Positions 1-7,051 of a stretch of DNA of 16,190 nucleotides are shown in pieces. The first letter of the stretch is position 1. Each line of letters opens with the position of its first letter. A program made the position numbers and the translations under genes. The notes under the pieces are model-generated. The model had not been told where the DNA came from, did no database searches, and worked only from the letters and a program-made list of their open reading frames with translations. The stretch covers positions 1 to 16,190 of the forward strand of contig CAKSQT010000043.1 of the NCBI GenBank assembly GCA_934486755.1. The letters run 5' to 3'. This DNA comes from an uncultured Eubacteriales bacterium (GTDB lineage: Bacteria > Bacillota > Clostridia > Oscillospirales > Acutalibacteraceae).

Positions 1-1548
1 GTCAATATACATACCGTACCCCTGTTTCAGGGCGTCAGGCGGAAATCCGCATTCTTCGGTACGCCTGTCTTTGCATAGCTCGGAAAGTTTTTCGCCTGCG
101 GAGCAATCTTTTATCAGTTCAAAGACCGCCGCCGCCATATCTCTTGCGCTCCCCCTAAAATTCTCTGAAAAATTACGTATGGGTGCAAGCGCAGTTTGCC
201 TTAAATCATTTATATTTATAAGCTGCTGTCTGACGTCCTTAGAATCGGTTTCGTTTACAAAACCTTTGGGGTTCATATCCCACTCCATATCCCACAGATC
301 GCCGTCAATATTCCAAAGATAAGTATAGTTTTCAAGCTCGGATATTTCCTCAAAATTAAGCGTGCCGAGTCCTGTTTTATAAAATTTTAAAATATGCTCG
401 GTAGACGGCTTTAAAACCGTATCTACTGCCGCCTTCACCATCACCGCAACGGGGAACGACGAAAGCGGCACGCGCTTGTCCGTAAAGCAGGCGACGCCGT
501 TTGCCTCGCAGGCTGTTTCCACCGCGTCGGAATAACTGTCCGCGTCGCGCGCTATAATGACAAAATCTCGGTATCTGTAATCCAATTCTCTTATAAGTTT
601 TCGTATAGTGCGCGCGGCAAACTCCGCCTCGTCATAAGGCGTTGCCGCATTTATAACGGTAATATCCGAACCGTTTTCCGCATACTCAAACGGTTTTCCC
701 GCCATAAGTCTTTCAAGCACTGCCATTTCGCGGCCTCGATTATAGCCGTCTTTAAGCACAAGCGGCTCCGATATATCAACCGCATACTTCTCGGCGATCC
801 GTTCAATTCTTAAAACCGCGCCCCTGATATTGGTGAATATATCGTATTCGCGCGGCTCACCCGTATCATTTGTAAGGCTGATAACGGTATTGTTCGACTG
901 CGGTATAATGCGTTCGAGAATTTTATATTGCTGACCTGTAAATCCCTTGAAACCGTCGATATAAACATCACAGCCGTCAAAGAAATTGTAGTTTTCAAGC
1001 TGACGGTATAAAACGGTAAGTATATCCGACGGGTCGATGAATTTTTCGCCTATCAGCATATCGTACATATCGTAAACGGCGGCGGTATTGCGGAGCTTTT
1101 CCCTTAGACCCGCGCTCTCGGACTTTTCGGCGGCGGTACGCAGCTGTTCGGCGGTCACGGCGTTGAGTTTCAATTCATTTACGGTATCTACCATTGTTTT
1201 TGCAAATTTAACGGAACCCGAATAACGCGTCCAAGACGGACATTCCGATACCGCCTCTGCGAGCGCACGGTGCATAAATATAATTTTATCGCGGTCGGCA
1301 AGCACCTCCGAAGCACTGCCGCCTATATTGCGGCCGACCTCGTCAAAAAGGCGTGTAAAGCTCATAACCGAAACGGTAAGCGCCGCCGAGTCGCCGACAC
1401 TGTGTAAAACCTCTTTTTCCGATTCAAACGAGAACTGCTCGGGAACTATTAATATAACGCGTCTGCCGTCGGCAACGCTTTCTTTTATCATTTTCAGCAC
1501 GTTATAGGTCTTACCCGAAGCAGGTCTGCCGAATATAAATTTTAACAA
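1..1548 (-). CDS. addB: ATP-dependent helicase/nuclease subunit B (AddB), N-terminal part
   Basis: AddB is the second subunit of the AddAB helicase-nuclease, which resects double-strand DNA breaks for RecA-dependent repair in Firmicutes. The frame stays open for 516 codons from 1548 to the left edge, so the gene is cut by the window; full AddB proteins are about 1,100-1,200 residues. Seen here: a Walker A motif GRPASGKT at residues 7-14, then VPEQFSFESE and SFTRLFDEVGR, all typical of the AddB N-terminal helicase-like domain. The C-terminal nuclease domain and iron-sulfur cysteines would lie outside the window. I chose TTG at 1546-1548 as start because it places the family-typical M-L-K-F-I-F-G-R sequence directly before the P-loop. 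A stop lies 12 codons upstream with no ATG between, and a GGCGGTGG-like ribosome site precedes the TTG. addA would be expected next, beyond position 1. Confidence 0.93.
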   Translation of the reverse strand, partial: MLKFIFGRPASGKTYNVLKMIKESVADGRRVILIVPEQFSFESEKEVLHSVGDSAALTVSVMSFTRLFDEVGRNIGGSASEVLADRDKIIFMHRALAEAVSECPSWTRYSGSVKFAKTMVDTVNELKLNAVTAEQLRTAAEKSESAGLREKLRNTAAVYDMYDMLIGEKFIDPSDILTVLYRQLENYNFFDGCDVYIDGFKGFTGQQYKILERIIPQSNNTVISLTNDTGEPREYDIFTNIRGAVLRIERIAEKYAVDISEPLVLKDGYNRGREMAVLERLMAGKPFEYAENGSDITVINAATPYDEAEFAARTIRKLIRELDYRYRDFVIIARDADSYSDAVETACEANGVACFTDKRVPLSSFPVAVMVKAAVDTVLKPSTEHILKFYKTGLGTLNFEEISELENYTYLWNIDGDLWDMEWDMNPKGFVNETDSKDVRQQLININDLRQTALAPIRNFSENFRGSARDMAAAVFELIKDCSAGEKLSELCKDRRTEECGFPPDALKQGYGMYID

Positions 1549-1606
1549 CTTTAACCACCGCCGAAATTCGTTTTCTCTATTTTACCATAAAACATTCCGT
1601 TTTACG

Positions 1607-1635
1607 AGTATATTTTACAGATATAAGTGTACGAA
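1607..1635 (-). promoter_or_regulatory. Weak candidate promoter for addB
   Basis: On the minus strand TTCGTA (1630-1635) and TATACT (1607-1612) are separated by 17 bp in the spacer between bofA and addB. The -10 box matches consensus at five of six positions but the -35 box is poor. Nothing else in 1549-1710 is clearly functional. Confidence 0.3.
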
Positions 1636-1710
1636 ATTCGGGACAATGTGAATTAAAAAGCAAATCGCCGCAAAAAGTCCCCCCTTTTTATAAAGAGTAG
1701 ACCTGTCACA

Positions 1711-1971
1711 CTAAATAAATAATTGAAGCACCAAAAGTCCGCAAACACAAGGTATCCCATAAACAGCGCTGCCCACCGCAGTCCACTGATTTATCGGGAT
1801 ATGAACGCCTGTAAATCGGGTCGTAATATCGACAACCGCCAGAGCCGCTATCCCGAGCATAGCGTTTATTAAAAGTGATTTTAGCGGCTTGCCGCTTCGC
1901 ATAGCGAAGATTATTATGATTATTGCCGTTATCGAAAGGAGCGTTATTGCCCCGTATTTCAGTACATCCAT
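1711..1971 (-). CDS. bofA: BofA-family membrane protein (pro-sigmaK processing inhibitor family)
   Basis: An 86-residue protein that is almost entirely hydrophobic. There is an N-terminal membrane segment (about residues 7-24, with a run of isoleucines), a short basic stretch S-G-K-P-L-K, and a C-terminal hydrophobic half carrying H-I-P-I-N followed by T-A, Y-G-I-P and L-L-V-L-Q. Those spacings are the hallmark of the BofA family, and the length matches Bacillus BofA (87 aa). In Bacillus, BofA holds the SpoIVFB protease inactive in the forespore outer membrane until pro-sigmaK is cleaved; whether this copy does so is not shown. I start at ATG 1971, which has AGAGGTG at a normal distance; a longer 102-residue reading would begin inside the upstream terminator. 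A strong terminator separates it from the gene upstream, so it should have its own promoter, though I see no good one. Confidence 0.88.
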   Translation of the reverse strand: MDVLKYGAITLLSITAIIIIIFAMRSGKPLKSLLINAMLGIAALAVVDITTRFTGVHIPINQWTAVGSAVYGIPCVCGLLVLQLFI

Positions 1972-2017
1972 TATAACACCTCTGTAAAGTATATGAATAA
2001 AAACAGGACAACAGAAC

Positions 2018-2044
2018 AAAAAACAGCCGCCTTTCAGCGACTGT
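2018..2044 (-). terminator. Rho-independent terminator of the SPKTG surface-protein gene
   Basis: On the minus strand ACAGTCGC and GCGGCTGT form an 8-bp stem with one G-U pair (arms 2037-2044 and 2023-2030) around a 6-nt loop, followed by a T run. It lies about 20 nt after the stop codon at 2065. Confidence 0.85.
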
Positions 2045-2064
2045 TTTCATAGTTTTAAATTAAA

Positions 2065-2547
2065 TTATTTAGCAAGCTGTTTCTTAGCAACAAATCCGCA
2101 AGCACCGGCAGCCATCATAACAGCGGCAAGATACATAACGGTGAAATCGCCTGTCTTCGGTGAAGAAGATGAACCGTCAAGAATCGGTTTTGTAACAACG
2201 CCGTTGTAGTTACCGCAGATGATAATATCTGTCAAGGGCTTTACAACCAAGTTAGCGTCCTTCAAAGAACCTGAAACAACAGTGTAGTCAACGCCTGCAA
2301 CAGCAACAGTTCCGTCAGCCTTGTAAATTACCCACTCATTGAAAGTTCCCTGAGCAGAATCGGCGGTAGCGGTAAACTTACCGTCTTCACTTACCTTAAC
2401 TGTGTTGGTTGTCTGCGAAGCCGCGCTTCCGTTACGGAAAGAAACCTTGAATTCACTTTTAGCCGTAGCGCTCGGCACAGCAAGTGAAGTTACAGAGAGG
2501 CCCATTATCATAACGAGCGCAAAAACCAATGCAATTACTTTTTTCAT
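2065..2547 (-). CDS. Small secreted, sortase-anchored surface protein (SPKTG signal)
   Basis: A 160-residue protein of unknown function with a complete surface-protein layout. It has an N-terminal signal peptide (MKK then a hydrophobic core to about residue 23, with A-T-A near residue 29). A single polar, probably beta-rich domain of about 95 residues follows (30-125). Then come a serine-rich linker, a sortase motif SPKTG at 129-133, a hydrophobic segment 135-154 and a basic tail KKQLAK. (S/N)PxTG signals of this kind are known sortase substrates in clostridia, so covalent attachment to peptidoglycan is inferred. The domain has a pattern of E-W, A-D-G, V-S-G-S-L and I-I-C-G-N-Y that loosely resembles bacterial Ig-like repeat modules. 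Expression looks high: a near-consensus promoter, a GAGGAGGT ribosome site, its own terminator, and a preference for AAC, TAC, GGT and GTT codons that its neighbours lack. Confidence 0.85.
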   Translation of the reverse strand: MKKVIALVFALVMIMGLSVTSLAVPSATAKSEFKVSFRNGSAASQTTNTVKVSEDGKFTATADSAQGTFNEWVIYKADGTVAVAGVDYTVVSGSLKDANLVVKPLTDIIICGNYNGVVTKPILDGSSSSPKTGDFTVMYLAAVMMAAGACGFVAKKQLAK

Positions 2548-2589
2548 TTTGAGAGTACCTCCTCAATTAATTTAAAATTTACCAAGGTC

Positions 2590-2618
2590 ATTATACCATT
2601 ATTAAAAGAAAATGTAAA
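2590..2618 (-). promoter_or_regulatory. Strong sigmaA-type promoter of the SPKTG surface-protein gene
   Basis: TTTACA (2613-2618) and TATAAT (2590-2595) are separated by exactly 17 bp on the minus strand. The implied 5' leader is about 35 nt and contains the ribosome site at 2557-2564. Confidence 0.88.
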
Positions 2619-2628
2619 TACCTTTTTT

Positions 2629-2672
2629 AAAAAAATGCAATGGCTTTTTCAATAAAAAAAAGACTGCATTTT
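2629..2672 (-). terminator. Terminator after thiN
   Basis: On the minus strand AAAATGCA (2665-2672) pairs with TGCATTTT (2632-2639). An inner CTTTTT/AAAAAG-type pairing lies across an interior loop, and the outer arm runs into further T's. It begins about 10 nt after the thiN stop and ends just upstream of the next promoter. The stem is AT-rich, so strength is uncertain. Confidence 0.55.
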
Positions 2673-2681
2673 GATATATTT

Positions 2682-3329
2682 TTACCATTCATCTACTAAA
2701 TTCAAATTTCCCGACCAACAAACGATTAGGGTCCCTGATTTTACGCCGATTTCCGACGGCTTGCCGCAAAACTCATTGCTTACGCCGACAGGAAAATCGA
2801 ATTTTAGCGCCGCGCCGCTTAGCTCATACGAAAGTCCCGAAATGTAAACGCCCTCGCAAACAGACGTAGCCGAAAACACAGAAACCGTACCGCGTGAACA
2901 AGCCTTAAAGCGCAGTTTTGAATTTGTTACGGCGGTATAAGTAACCCCGTCGCCGCACAAAAATCCGACCGCTCCCCTGTTTGACAGATACGAGAGCGTT
3001 TGGAGATTGGCAAGGGTGTGGTCGGTTCTTCCGCCGACTCCCCCGTAGATAACAAAACGTTTATATCCCCGTTCAAGTCCCGTTTTCACAGCGAGTATTG
3101 TATCGGTATCGTTCTTCCTGACAGGGTGTTTTATAATTTCCGCGCAATTCGGAACATAACCGAGCGAATCAAAATCGCCCACGGCAATATCGGGAAAAAC
3201 GCCGTATTCTGAAAGATGCTTATACCCCGCGTCGGCGGCAATTATTAAATCGCCGTCATTTTTCTTAAAGGAAGACGGCAGACCGCCCGCGGCTCCAAAA
3301 ATGTAACATACACCGTTAATAACCAACAT
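2682..3329 (-). CDS. thiN: Thiamine pyrophosphokinase
   Basis: Transfers pyrophosphate from ATP to thiamine to make thiamine diphosphate, the cofactor of transketolase and pyruvate-metabolising enzymes. At 215 residues it has normal family length. The family motifs appear in order: A-A-D-A-G-Y-K-H-L at 31-39, G-D-F-D-S-L-G at 51-57, K-N-D-T-D-T at 72-77, G-G-R-T-D-H-T-L-A-N at 99-108, and a late G-V-S-N-E-F in the substrate-binding beta domain. The ATG at 3329 has GGGAG immediately in front of it, too close for a usual ribosome site. TTG at codon 2 (3326) is therefore possible, and a stop (TGA) lies only three codons upstream. The gene begins 26 nt after the dCMP deaminase stop, indicating cotranscription. 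No thiamine-biosynthesis gene or TPP riboswitch lies nearby, so it may serve thiamine salvage (inference). Confidence 0.92.
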   Translation of the reverse strand: MLVINGVCYIFGAAGGLPSSFKKNDGDLIIAADAGYKHLSEYGVFPDIAVGDFDSLGYVPNCAEIIKHPVRKNDTDTILAVKTGLERGYKRFVIYGGVGGRTDHTLANLQTLSYLSNRGAVGFLCGDGVTYTAVTNSKLRFKACSRGTVSVFSATSVCEGVYISGLSYELSGAALKFDFPVGVSNEFCGKPSEIGVKSGTLIVCWSGNLNLVDEW

Positions 3330-3355
3330 CTCCCGTCAGCAAAAATGCCGCCAGA

Positions 3356-3835
3356 TTAAAATTCAAGATTCACGCTCTTGCCTGATTTTTCATAAAGGCG
3401 GTATTTCACGCCCGCGGTTTCAAACATTCGTTTAGAAGCCATAACGCTGTCCGAATCCGAATATTTATCCGACATATATACAATATTGGTGATACCCGAC
3501 TGGATTATCGCCTTAGCGCACTCGTTGCAGGGAAAAAGCGTTGTGTAGACCGTGCAACCGCGGACATTGCCGTTTATACAGTTGAGTATAGCGTTTAATT
3601 CAGCGTGGCATACGTACAGATACTTTGAATCAAGACCGCTGCCGTCACGTTCCCAAGGATATACGTCGTCACTGCAACAGCGCGGCATACCGTTATAACC
3701 GACAGACAGTATGCGGTTTTCGGAATTTACGATACAGGCGCCGACCTGTGTTGACGGGTCCTTACTCCGCATAGCCGAAAGCATAGCTATGCCCATAAAA
3801 TACTCGTCCCAACTCAAATAATCTTCACGTTTCAT
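3356..3835 (-). CDS. comEB: dCMP deaminase (ComEB-type, zinc-dependent)
   Basis: Deaminates dCMP to dUMP, the precursor for thymidylate synthase. The 159-residue protein carries the cytidine deaminase-fold zinc site: H-A-E at 77-79 (zinc ligand His and catalytic Glu) and P-C-N-E-C at 102-106 (two zinc Cys). The N-terminal SWDEYFMGIA, the V-G-A-C-I-V segment and the extra cysteines before the H-A-E motif are typical of dCMP deaminases rather than free cytidine deaminases. I start at ATG 3835 because GGTGAT, the 3' end of an extended Shine-Dalgarno sequence, sits at proper distance. A GTG at 3844 would add three residues. It lies 16 nt after the MFS gene and 26 nt before thiN. ComEB is a competence-operon name in Bacillus; nothing here links it to competence. 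Confidence 0.9.
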   Translation of the reverse strand: MKREDYLSWDEYFMGIAMLSAMRSKDPSTQVGACIVNSENRILSVGYNGMPRCCSDDVYPWERDGSGLDSKYLYVCHAELNAILNCINGNVRGCTVYTTLFPCNECAKAIIQSGITNIVYMSDKYSDSDSVMASKRMFETAGVKYRLYEKSGKSVNLEF

Positions 3836-3851
3836 AAAAATCACCGACCTT

Positions 3852-5039
3852 TTAGTTTTGAAAATCTTTTTCTTTAAGGAAAAACAAAGCGGTTATAATC
3901 ATAATCAGCGGAGCCGCCGCAGAGACCAAAAATCCCACGTTCAAACTGCTGTTATCCGCAACTATACCGAGCAGCCAAGGTCCGAACGAACAGCCTAAGT
4001 CGCCGCACAGCGCAAATACGCTGAACATTACTGCACCGCCGTTTGGAAATGCCGCCGAACCCGCCGAATATGTTCCAGGCCACGAAAGACTCACGGTAAA
4101 TCCGCAAATCGCACAGGCAATTAAGGAAAGAACCGCAACATTGCATAGTCCTACGACAATATAGCAGACAAAGCAGGCGGCGCTCATAGCGATCATAGTG
4201 CGCCTGAACGAAATTCTATCCGAAAAGGCGGCGTACACCACCCTTCCTAATCCCATACACAGAGCGAAAGCACATGGTCCCGCAAGATCTCCGACTACCT
4301 TACTGACTCCGAGACCGTTTTGTGCGAACATAGACGCCCATTGCGACATAGCAAGCTCGCTTGCGCCCGCGCACAGCATCATAACCATAAAGCAACGAAA
4401 TCTGCGCGATTTTATTAGCTCTGAAAGTGTGTCCTGTTTTACCTCGGCAGGCGGTTCGACAACGGGAACATACAAAAAACAGACGGTGTTTATCGCTGGA
4501 AGTATCGCCCATATTATAGGTATAAACTGCCACTTGCCGTATCCGAAAATATATACAAGCGCCGTAGTTACAACAACCGTAAACGCCTGACCCCAACAGT
4601 AAAATGAATGAAGAAGCGACATATTGCCGCTTTTATTCCCCGTAGGGAGCATTTCTATCATCGGGCTGAGAACCACTTCCATAAGTCCGCTCGAAAACGA
4701 ATAAACCAGCAATGCCGCAACCAAGGCGAGATACGCGTTAGGCAAAACCTGCGGGAGTATACCCGCCATAAGCAATCCGACAGCGGCGCCGCCCTGACAT
4801 AAAATCGCGGTCTTTTTATAACCTATCGCGGAAATAATTTTCGGTGTTATCGAATCTGCAAAAATCTGTGTTGCAAAGTTTATGAGTATAAGTCTTCCGA
4901 GTTTTTCATAACTGAGCCCATATTCCTTTTGAAAAACGATAAACAAAATCGGAAGAAAGTTATTGACTATTGCCTGAACAATATACCCCACATAACAGGC
5001 AACCCTTGTAGGGCGGTATTTTTTATAATTATCGTTCAT
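3852..5039 (-). CDS. Major facilitator superfamily transporter
   Basis: A 395-residue integral membrane protein with about 12 hydrophobic segments in two halves, separated by a polar loop (around the E-V-K-Q-D-T-L-S-E-L-I-K-S-R-R stretch). This is the standard MFS layout and length. A D-R-I-S-F-R-R segment in the second half matches the conserved cytoplasmic loop 8-9 of MFS proteins; the corresponding first-half loop is less canonical. The substrate cannot be told from sequence. Lying ahead of dCMP deaminase and thiamine pyrophosphokinase on one apparent transcript, it might import a nucleoside, thiamine or a related compound, but this is only a context guess. ATG at 5039 is preferred because GGGGAT sits at normal distance; the frame also extends to a TTG at 5063. 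The rpmB terminator lies just upstream and I see no separate promoter, so readthrough may supply this operon. Confidence 0.85.
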   Translation of the reverse strand: MNDNYKKYRPTRVACYVGYIVQAIVNNFLPILFIVFQKEYGLSYEKLGRLILINFATQIFADSITPKIISAIGYKKTAILCQGGAAVGLLMAGILPQVLPNAYLALVAALLVYSFSSGLMEVVLSPMIEMLPTGNKSGNMSLLHSFYCWGQAFTVVVTTALVYIFGYGKWQFIPIIWAILPAINTVCFLYVPVVEPPAEVKQDTLSELIKSRRFRCFMVMMLCAGASELAMSQWASMFAQNGLGVSKVVGDLAGPCAFALCMGLGRVVYAAFSDRISFRRTMIAMSAACFVCYIVVGLCNVAVLSLIACAICGFTVSLSWPGTYSAGSAAFPNGGAVMFSVFALCGDLGCSFGPWLLGIVADNSSLNVGFLVSAAAPLIMIITALFFLKEKDFQN

Positions 5040-5069
5040 TATAAAATCCCCGAAATTCTCCAAAATAAC

Positions 5070-5094
5070 AAAAAGCCTCAGGACAAGCCCGAGG
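5070..5094 (-). terminator. rpmB terminator
   Basis: A 7-bp GC-rich stem with one G-T pair (arms 5088-5094 and 5076-5082), a 5-nt loop, and a C-T5 tail on the minus strand. The plus strand also has a T run after the stem, so it could work in both directions. It lies about 22 nt after the rpmB stop and directly before the MFS gene. Confidence 0.85.
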
Positions 5095-5116
5095 TGTTTT
5101 TTGTAAAGAAATAAGC

Positions 5117-5305
5117 TTAGATAGCTCTGGTAACCTTACCTGAACGCAGGCAACGGGTGCAGGCATTGATACGACGCGGTGATCCGTTTACGATTGCCTT
5201 TACCTTCTTAACATTGGGCTTCCAAGTTCTGTTTGAACGTCTGTGTGAGTGAGAAACCTTTATACCGAAAGCAATTTCTTTGTTGCAGATGTCACATTTA
5301 GCCAC
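5117..5305 (-). CDS. rpmB: 50S ribosomal protein L28, zinc-ribbon (C+) form
   Basis: A 62-residue basic protein of the large ribosomal subunit. It matches L28 in length and in landmarks: an N-terminal M-A-K-C-D-I-C, S-H-S-H-R-R-S-N-R-T-W-K-P-N, then K-V-K-A-I-V-N-G and a C-terminal C-L-R-S-G-K-V. It carries C-x2-C pairs at both ends, the zinc-binding version of L28; some paralogues lack these cysteines and are induced under zinc limitation. The start is the GTG at 5305, eight nt after AGGAGG; an earlier GTG at 5314 overlaps the ribosome site itself. It is monocistronic, with its own promoter and terminator, between gpsA and the MFS gene. Confidence 0.95.
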   Translation of the reverse strand: MAKCDICNKEIAFGIKVSHSHRRSNRTWKPNVKKVKAIVNGSPRRINACTRCLRSGKVTRAI

Positions 5306-5361
5306 GGTCTGCACCTCCTTCTTTATTAACCGACATACAGCCGATTACGATAGCAAAAATA

Positions 5362-5390
5362 ATAATAACAGAAAACGAAAGAAAAAGCAA
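5362..5390 (-). promoter_or_regulatory. rpmB promoter
   Basis: TTGCTT (5385-5390) and TATTAT (5362-5367) with a 17-bp spacer on the minus strand, about 55 nt before the GTG start. It overlaps the possible gpsA terminator stem. Confidence 0.7.
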
Positions 5391-5411
5391 GTGTTTTTTT
5401 CGCGCTTTTTC
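5381..5411 (-). terminator. Possible weak gpsA terminator
   Basis: On the minus strand GAAAAAGC (5404-5411) and GCTTTTTC (5381-5388) form an 8-bp, mostly A-T stem around a 15-nt loop, followed by T-rich sequence. It lies just after the gpsA stop at 5418. The large loop and low GC make it uncertain; the same sequence reads as a better terminator on the plus strand, where no gene needs it. Confidence 0.35.
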
Positions 5412-5417
5412 GTTTTT

Positions 5418-6401
5418 TTAATGTTCGCTGCGGTTAGGACGGCGCATAAGGTCTGTTACCACGCTCTTAACGTCCTTTCCCTCATATAAAATCTGATAAC
5501 ATTCTTCTATTATCGGCATTTCAATTTTATACTTTAAACTAAGCGAATGAGCCATATCGGCGGCATAGTAGCCTTCAACCGTTCCCACTTCTTCAAGCGC
5601 CTGTTTGACTGCCATTCCGCGTCCGACCTTGTTGCCGAAGCGGTTGTTACGGCTATGCTGAGAAGTACAGGTTACGACAAGGTCCCCTATTCCCGTAAGT
5701 CCCGAGAATGTGTATTCGCACGCGCCCATACATACGCCGAGACGGGTCATTTCCGCAAGTCCCCTTGTTATAAGGGCGGCTTTGGTGTTATCGCCGAGAC
5801 CGAGACCGTCGCAAAATCCAGCCGCTATCGCTATTACGTTTTTAAGCGCTCCGCCAAGCTCGACTCCGATTACATCGGTTGAGGTATAAACACGCAGATA
5901 GTCGCTTGACATAACGCTCTGTATAACCTGAGCCGCAGGAAGGCTTTCAGACGCGGCGACAAGCGATGTCGGTATATTTCTTGCAACCTCCTCGGCGTGC
6001 GACGGACCCGAAAGAATAACAATATTTGCATCGGGAATTTCACTTTCTATAACCTGAGACAGGCGGTTGAGCGTACCTTTTTCAAGTCCCTTTGCCACAT
6101 TGACGACTATGCCGTGATTCTTTTGCTTAGCGAGCTTAGCGGCGACCTCGCGCACAGCGGTTGAAGGCGTTGCAATTATAGTGACGGTTGAACCGTTTAC
6201 GCAAGACATATCGCTTGTTATTTTTATTCCGTCGGGTATTACGACCCCGTTAAGCAGTCGGTCATTGGTACGCTTTTCAAGAAGCATATTAACTTCATTT
6301 TCAAACGGCGACCAAAGCGTTACATCATTTCCGCTGTTATACGCCGATATAGCAAGGGCTATTCCCCAGCCGCCCGAGCCTAAAACAGTAATTTTAGCCA
6401 T
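5418..6401 (-). CDS. gpsA: Glycerol-3-phosphate dehydrogenase (NAD(P)+)
   Basis: Reduces dihydroxyacetone phosphate to sn-glycerol-3-phosphate, the backbone of phospholipids, in the cytoplasm. The 327-residue protein has the Rossmann motif G-S-G-G-W-G at 8-13, a G-P-S-H-A-E-E-V segment, and the catalytic-region signature E-L-G-G-A-L-K-N-V followed by G-L-G-L-G-D-N-T-K-A-A-L-I-T-R-G. Length and motif order are standard. ATG at 6401 has GGGAGG seven nt ahead. Its start overlaps the end of plsY by 8 nt, indicating translational coupling: GpsA makes the substrate that PlsY acylates. Confidence 0.97.
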   Translation of the reverse strand: MAKITVLGSGGWGIALAISAYNSGNDVTLWSPFENEVNMLLEKRTNDRLLNGVVIPDGIKITSDMSCVNGSTVTIIATPSTAVREVAAKLAKQKNHGIVVNVAKGLEKGTLNRLSQVIESEIPDANIVILSGPSHAEEVARNIPTSLVAASESLPAAQVIQSVMSSDYLRVYTSTDVIGVELGGALKNVIAIAAGFCDGLGLGDNTKAALITRGLAEMTRLGVCMGACEYTFSGLTGIGDLVVTCTSQHSRNNRFGNKVGRGMAVKQALEEVGTVEGYYAADMAHSLSLKYKIEMPIIEECYQILYEGKDVKSVVTDLMRRPNRSEH

Positions 6402-7050
6402 TCTTTTTCCTCCCGAAGGTCATCTTCTTTTCCTCGCCGCGGGCGAGTCTTTTTAGGTTTTCGGAATGTTTGATAAATATTATTGCAAGCATAATGCTGC
6501 CCATTATAACCTTAGGGACAATATTCCCCTGATTGTCGCACAGGAAAAACGACAGTATAACGACAGTAGCCGTTGCCAAGAGCGAGCTTATGGAAACATA
6601 ACGCGACACCAGCAAGACAACCGCAAACACGCAAAGACCTATAATCAGCGATTTGGGACAGCAGACGGCAAATATTCCCGCACCCGTAGCAACGCCTTTT
6701 CCGCCCTTAAAGTTAAAAAATATCGGGAACACGTGACCGAGCATACAGGCTATACCGCAGGCATAAGCGCCGTATATCGGAACAGCCCAAGCGGCGCCGC
6801 TATCTGCACCCGCATATTTAAAAGCGGCATAACCCAAATAGGCGGCGGCAATTCCCTTTAACGCGTCGCACAAAAAAGTAAGCACGCCAGGCAAAACGCC
6901 TGCCTCACGCATCATATTTGTAGCGCCAGCGTTACCGCTACCGAGTTTTCGCACATCCTTTTTTATAAAGATTGAAGAAAAAATAACGGCAAAGTTTATA
7001 CTGCCTATAAGATAAGCGCATATTATGACAGCAACAGCAATTAACACCAT
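6394..7050 (-). CDS. plsY: Acyl-phosphate:glycerol-3-phosphate acyltransferase
   Basis: Integral membrane enzyme that moves the acyl group from acyl-phosphate (made by PlsX) to glycerol-3-phosphate, giving lysophosphatidic acid. The 218-residue sequence has several membrane helices and the PlsY active-site loops: G-S-G-N-A-G-A-T-N at 37-45, D-A-L-K-G at 62-66, and G-H-V-F-P followed by F-K-G-G-K-G-V-A-T at 105-122. It begins one nt after the der stop and overlaps gpsA by 8 nt. Its ribosome site is weak (AAGGGG about 11 nt away), which fits translation coupled to der. Confidence 0.97.
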   Translation of the reverse strand: MVLIAVAVIICAYLIGSINFAVIFSSIFIKKDVRKLGSGNAGATNMMREAGVLPGVLTFLCDALKGIAAAYLGYAAFKYAGADSGAAWAVPIYGAYACGIACMLGHVFPIFFNFKGGKGVATGAGIFAVCCPKSLIIGLCVFAVVLLVSRYVSISSLLATATVVILSFFLCDNQGNIVPKVIMGSIMLAIIFIKHSENLKRLARGEEKKMTFGRKKNG

Positions 7051-7051
7051 A

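Noticed and set aside
71..322. Plus-strand open frames throughout the window, for example 71-322, 11974-12519 and 13970-14326
   Set aside because: They lie opposite well-supported minus-strand genes, lack ribosome sites, and encode no recognisable domain; they are shadows of the real genes.
1672..1689. AAAAAG/CTTTTT stem after bofA as a terminator
   Set aside because: The stem is nearly all A-T with a C-rich loop and no following T run on the minus strand, so I do not call it.
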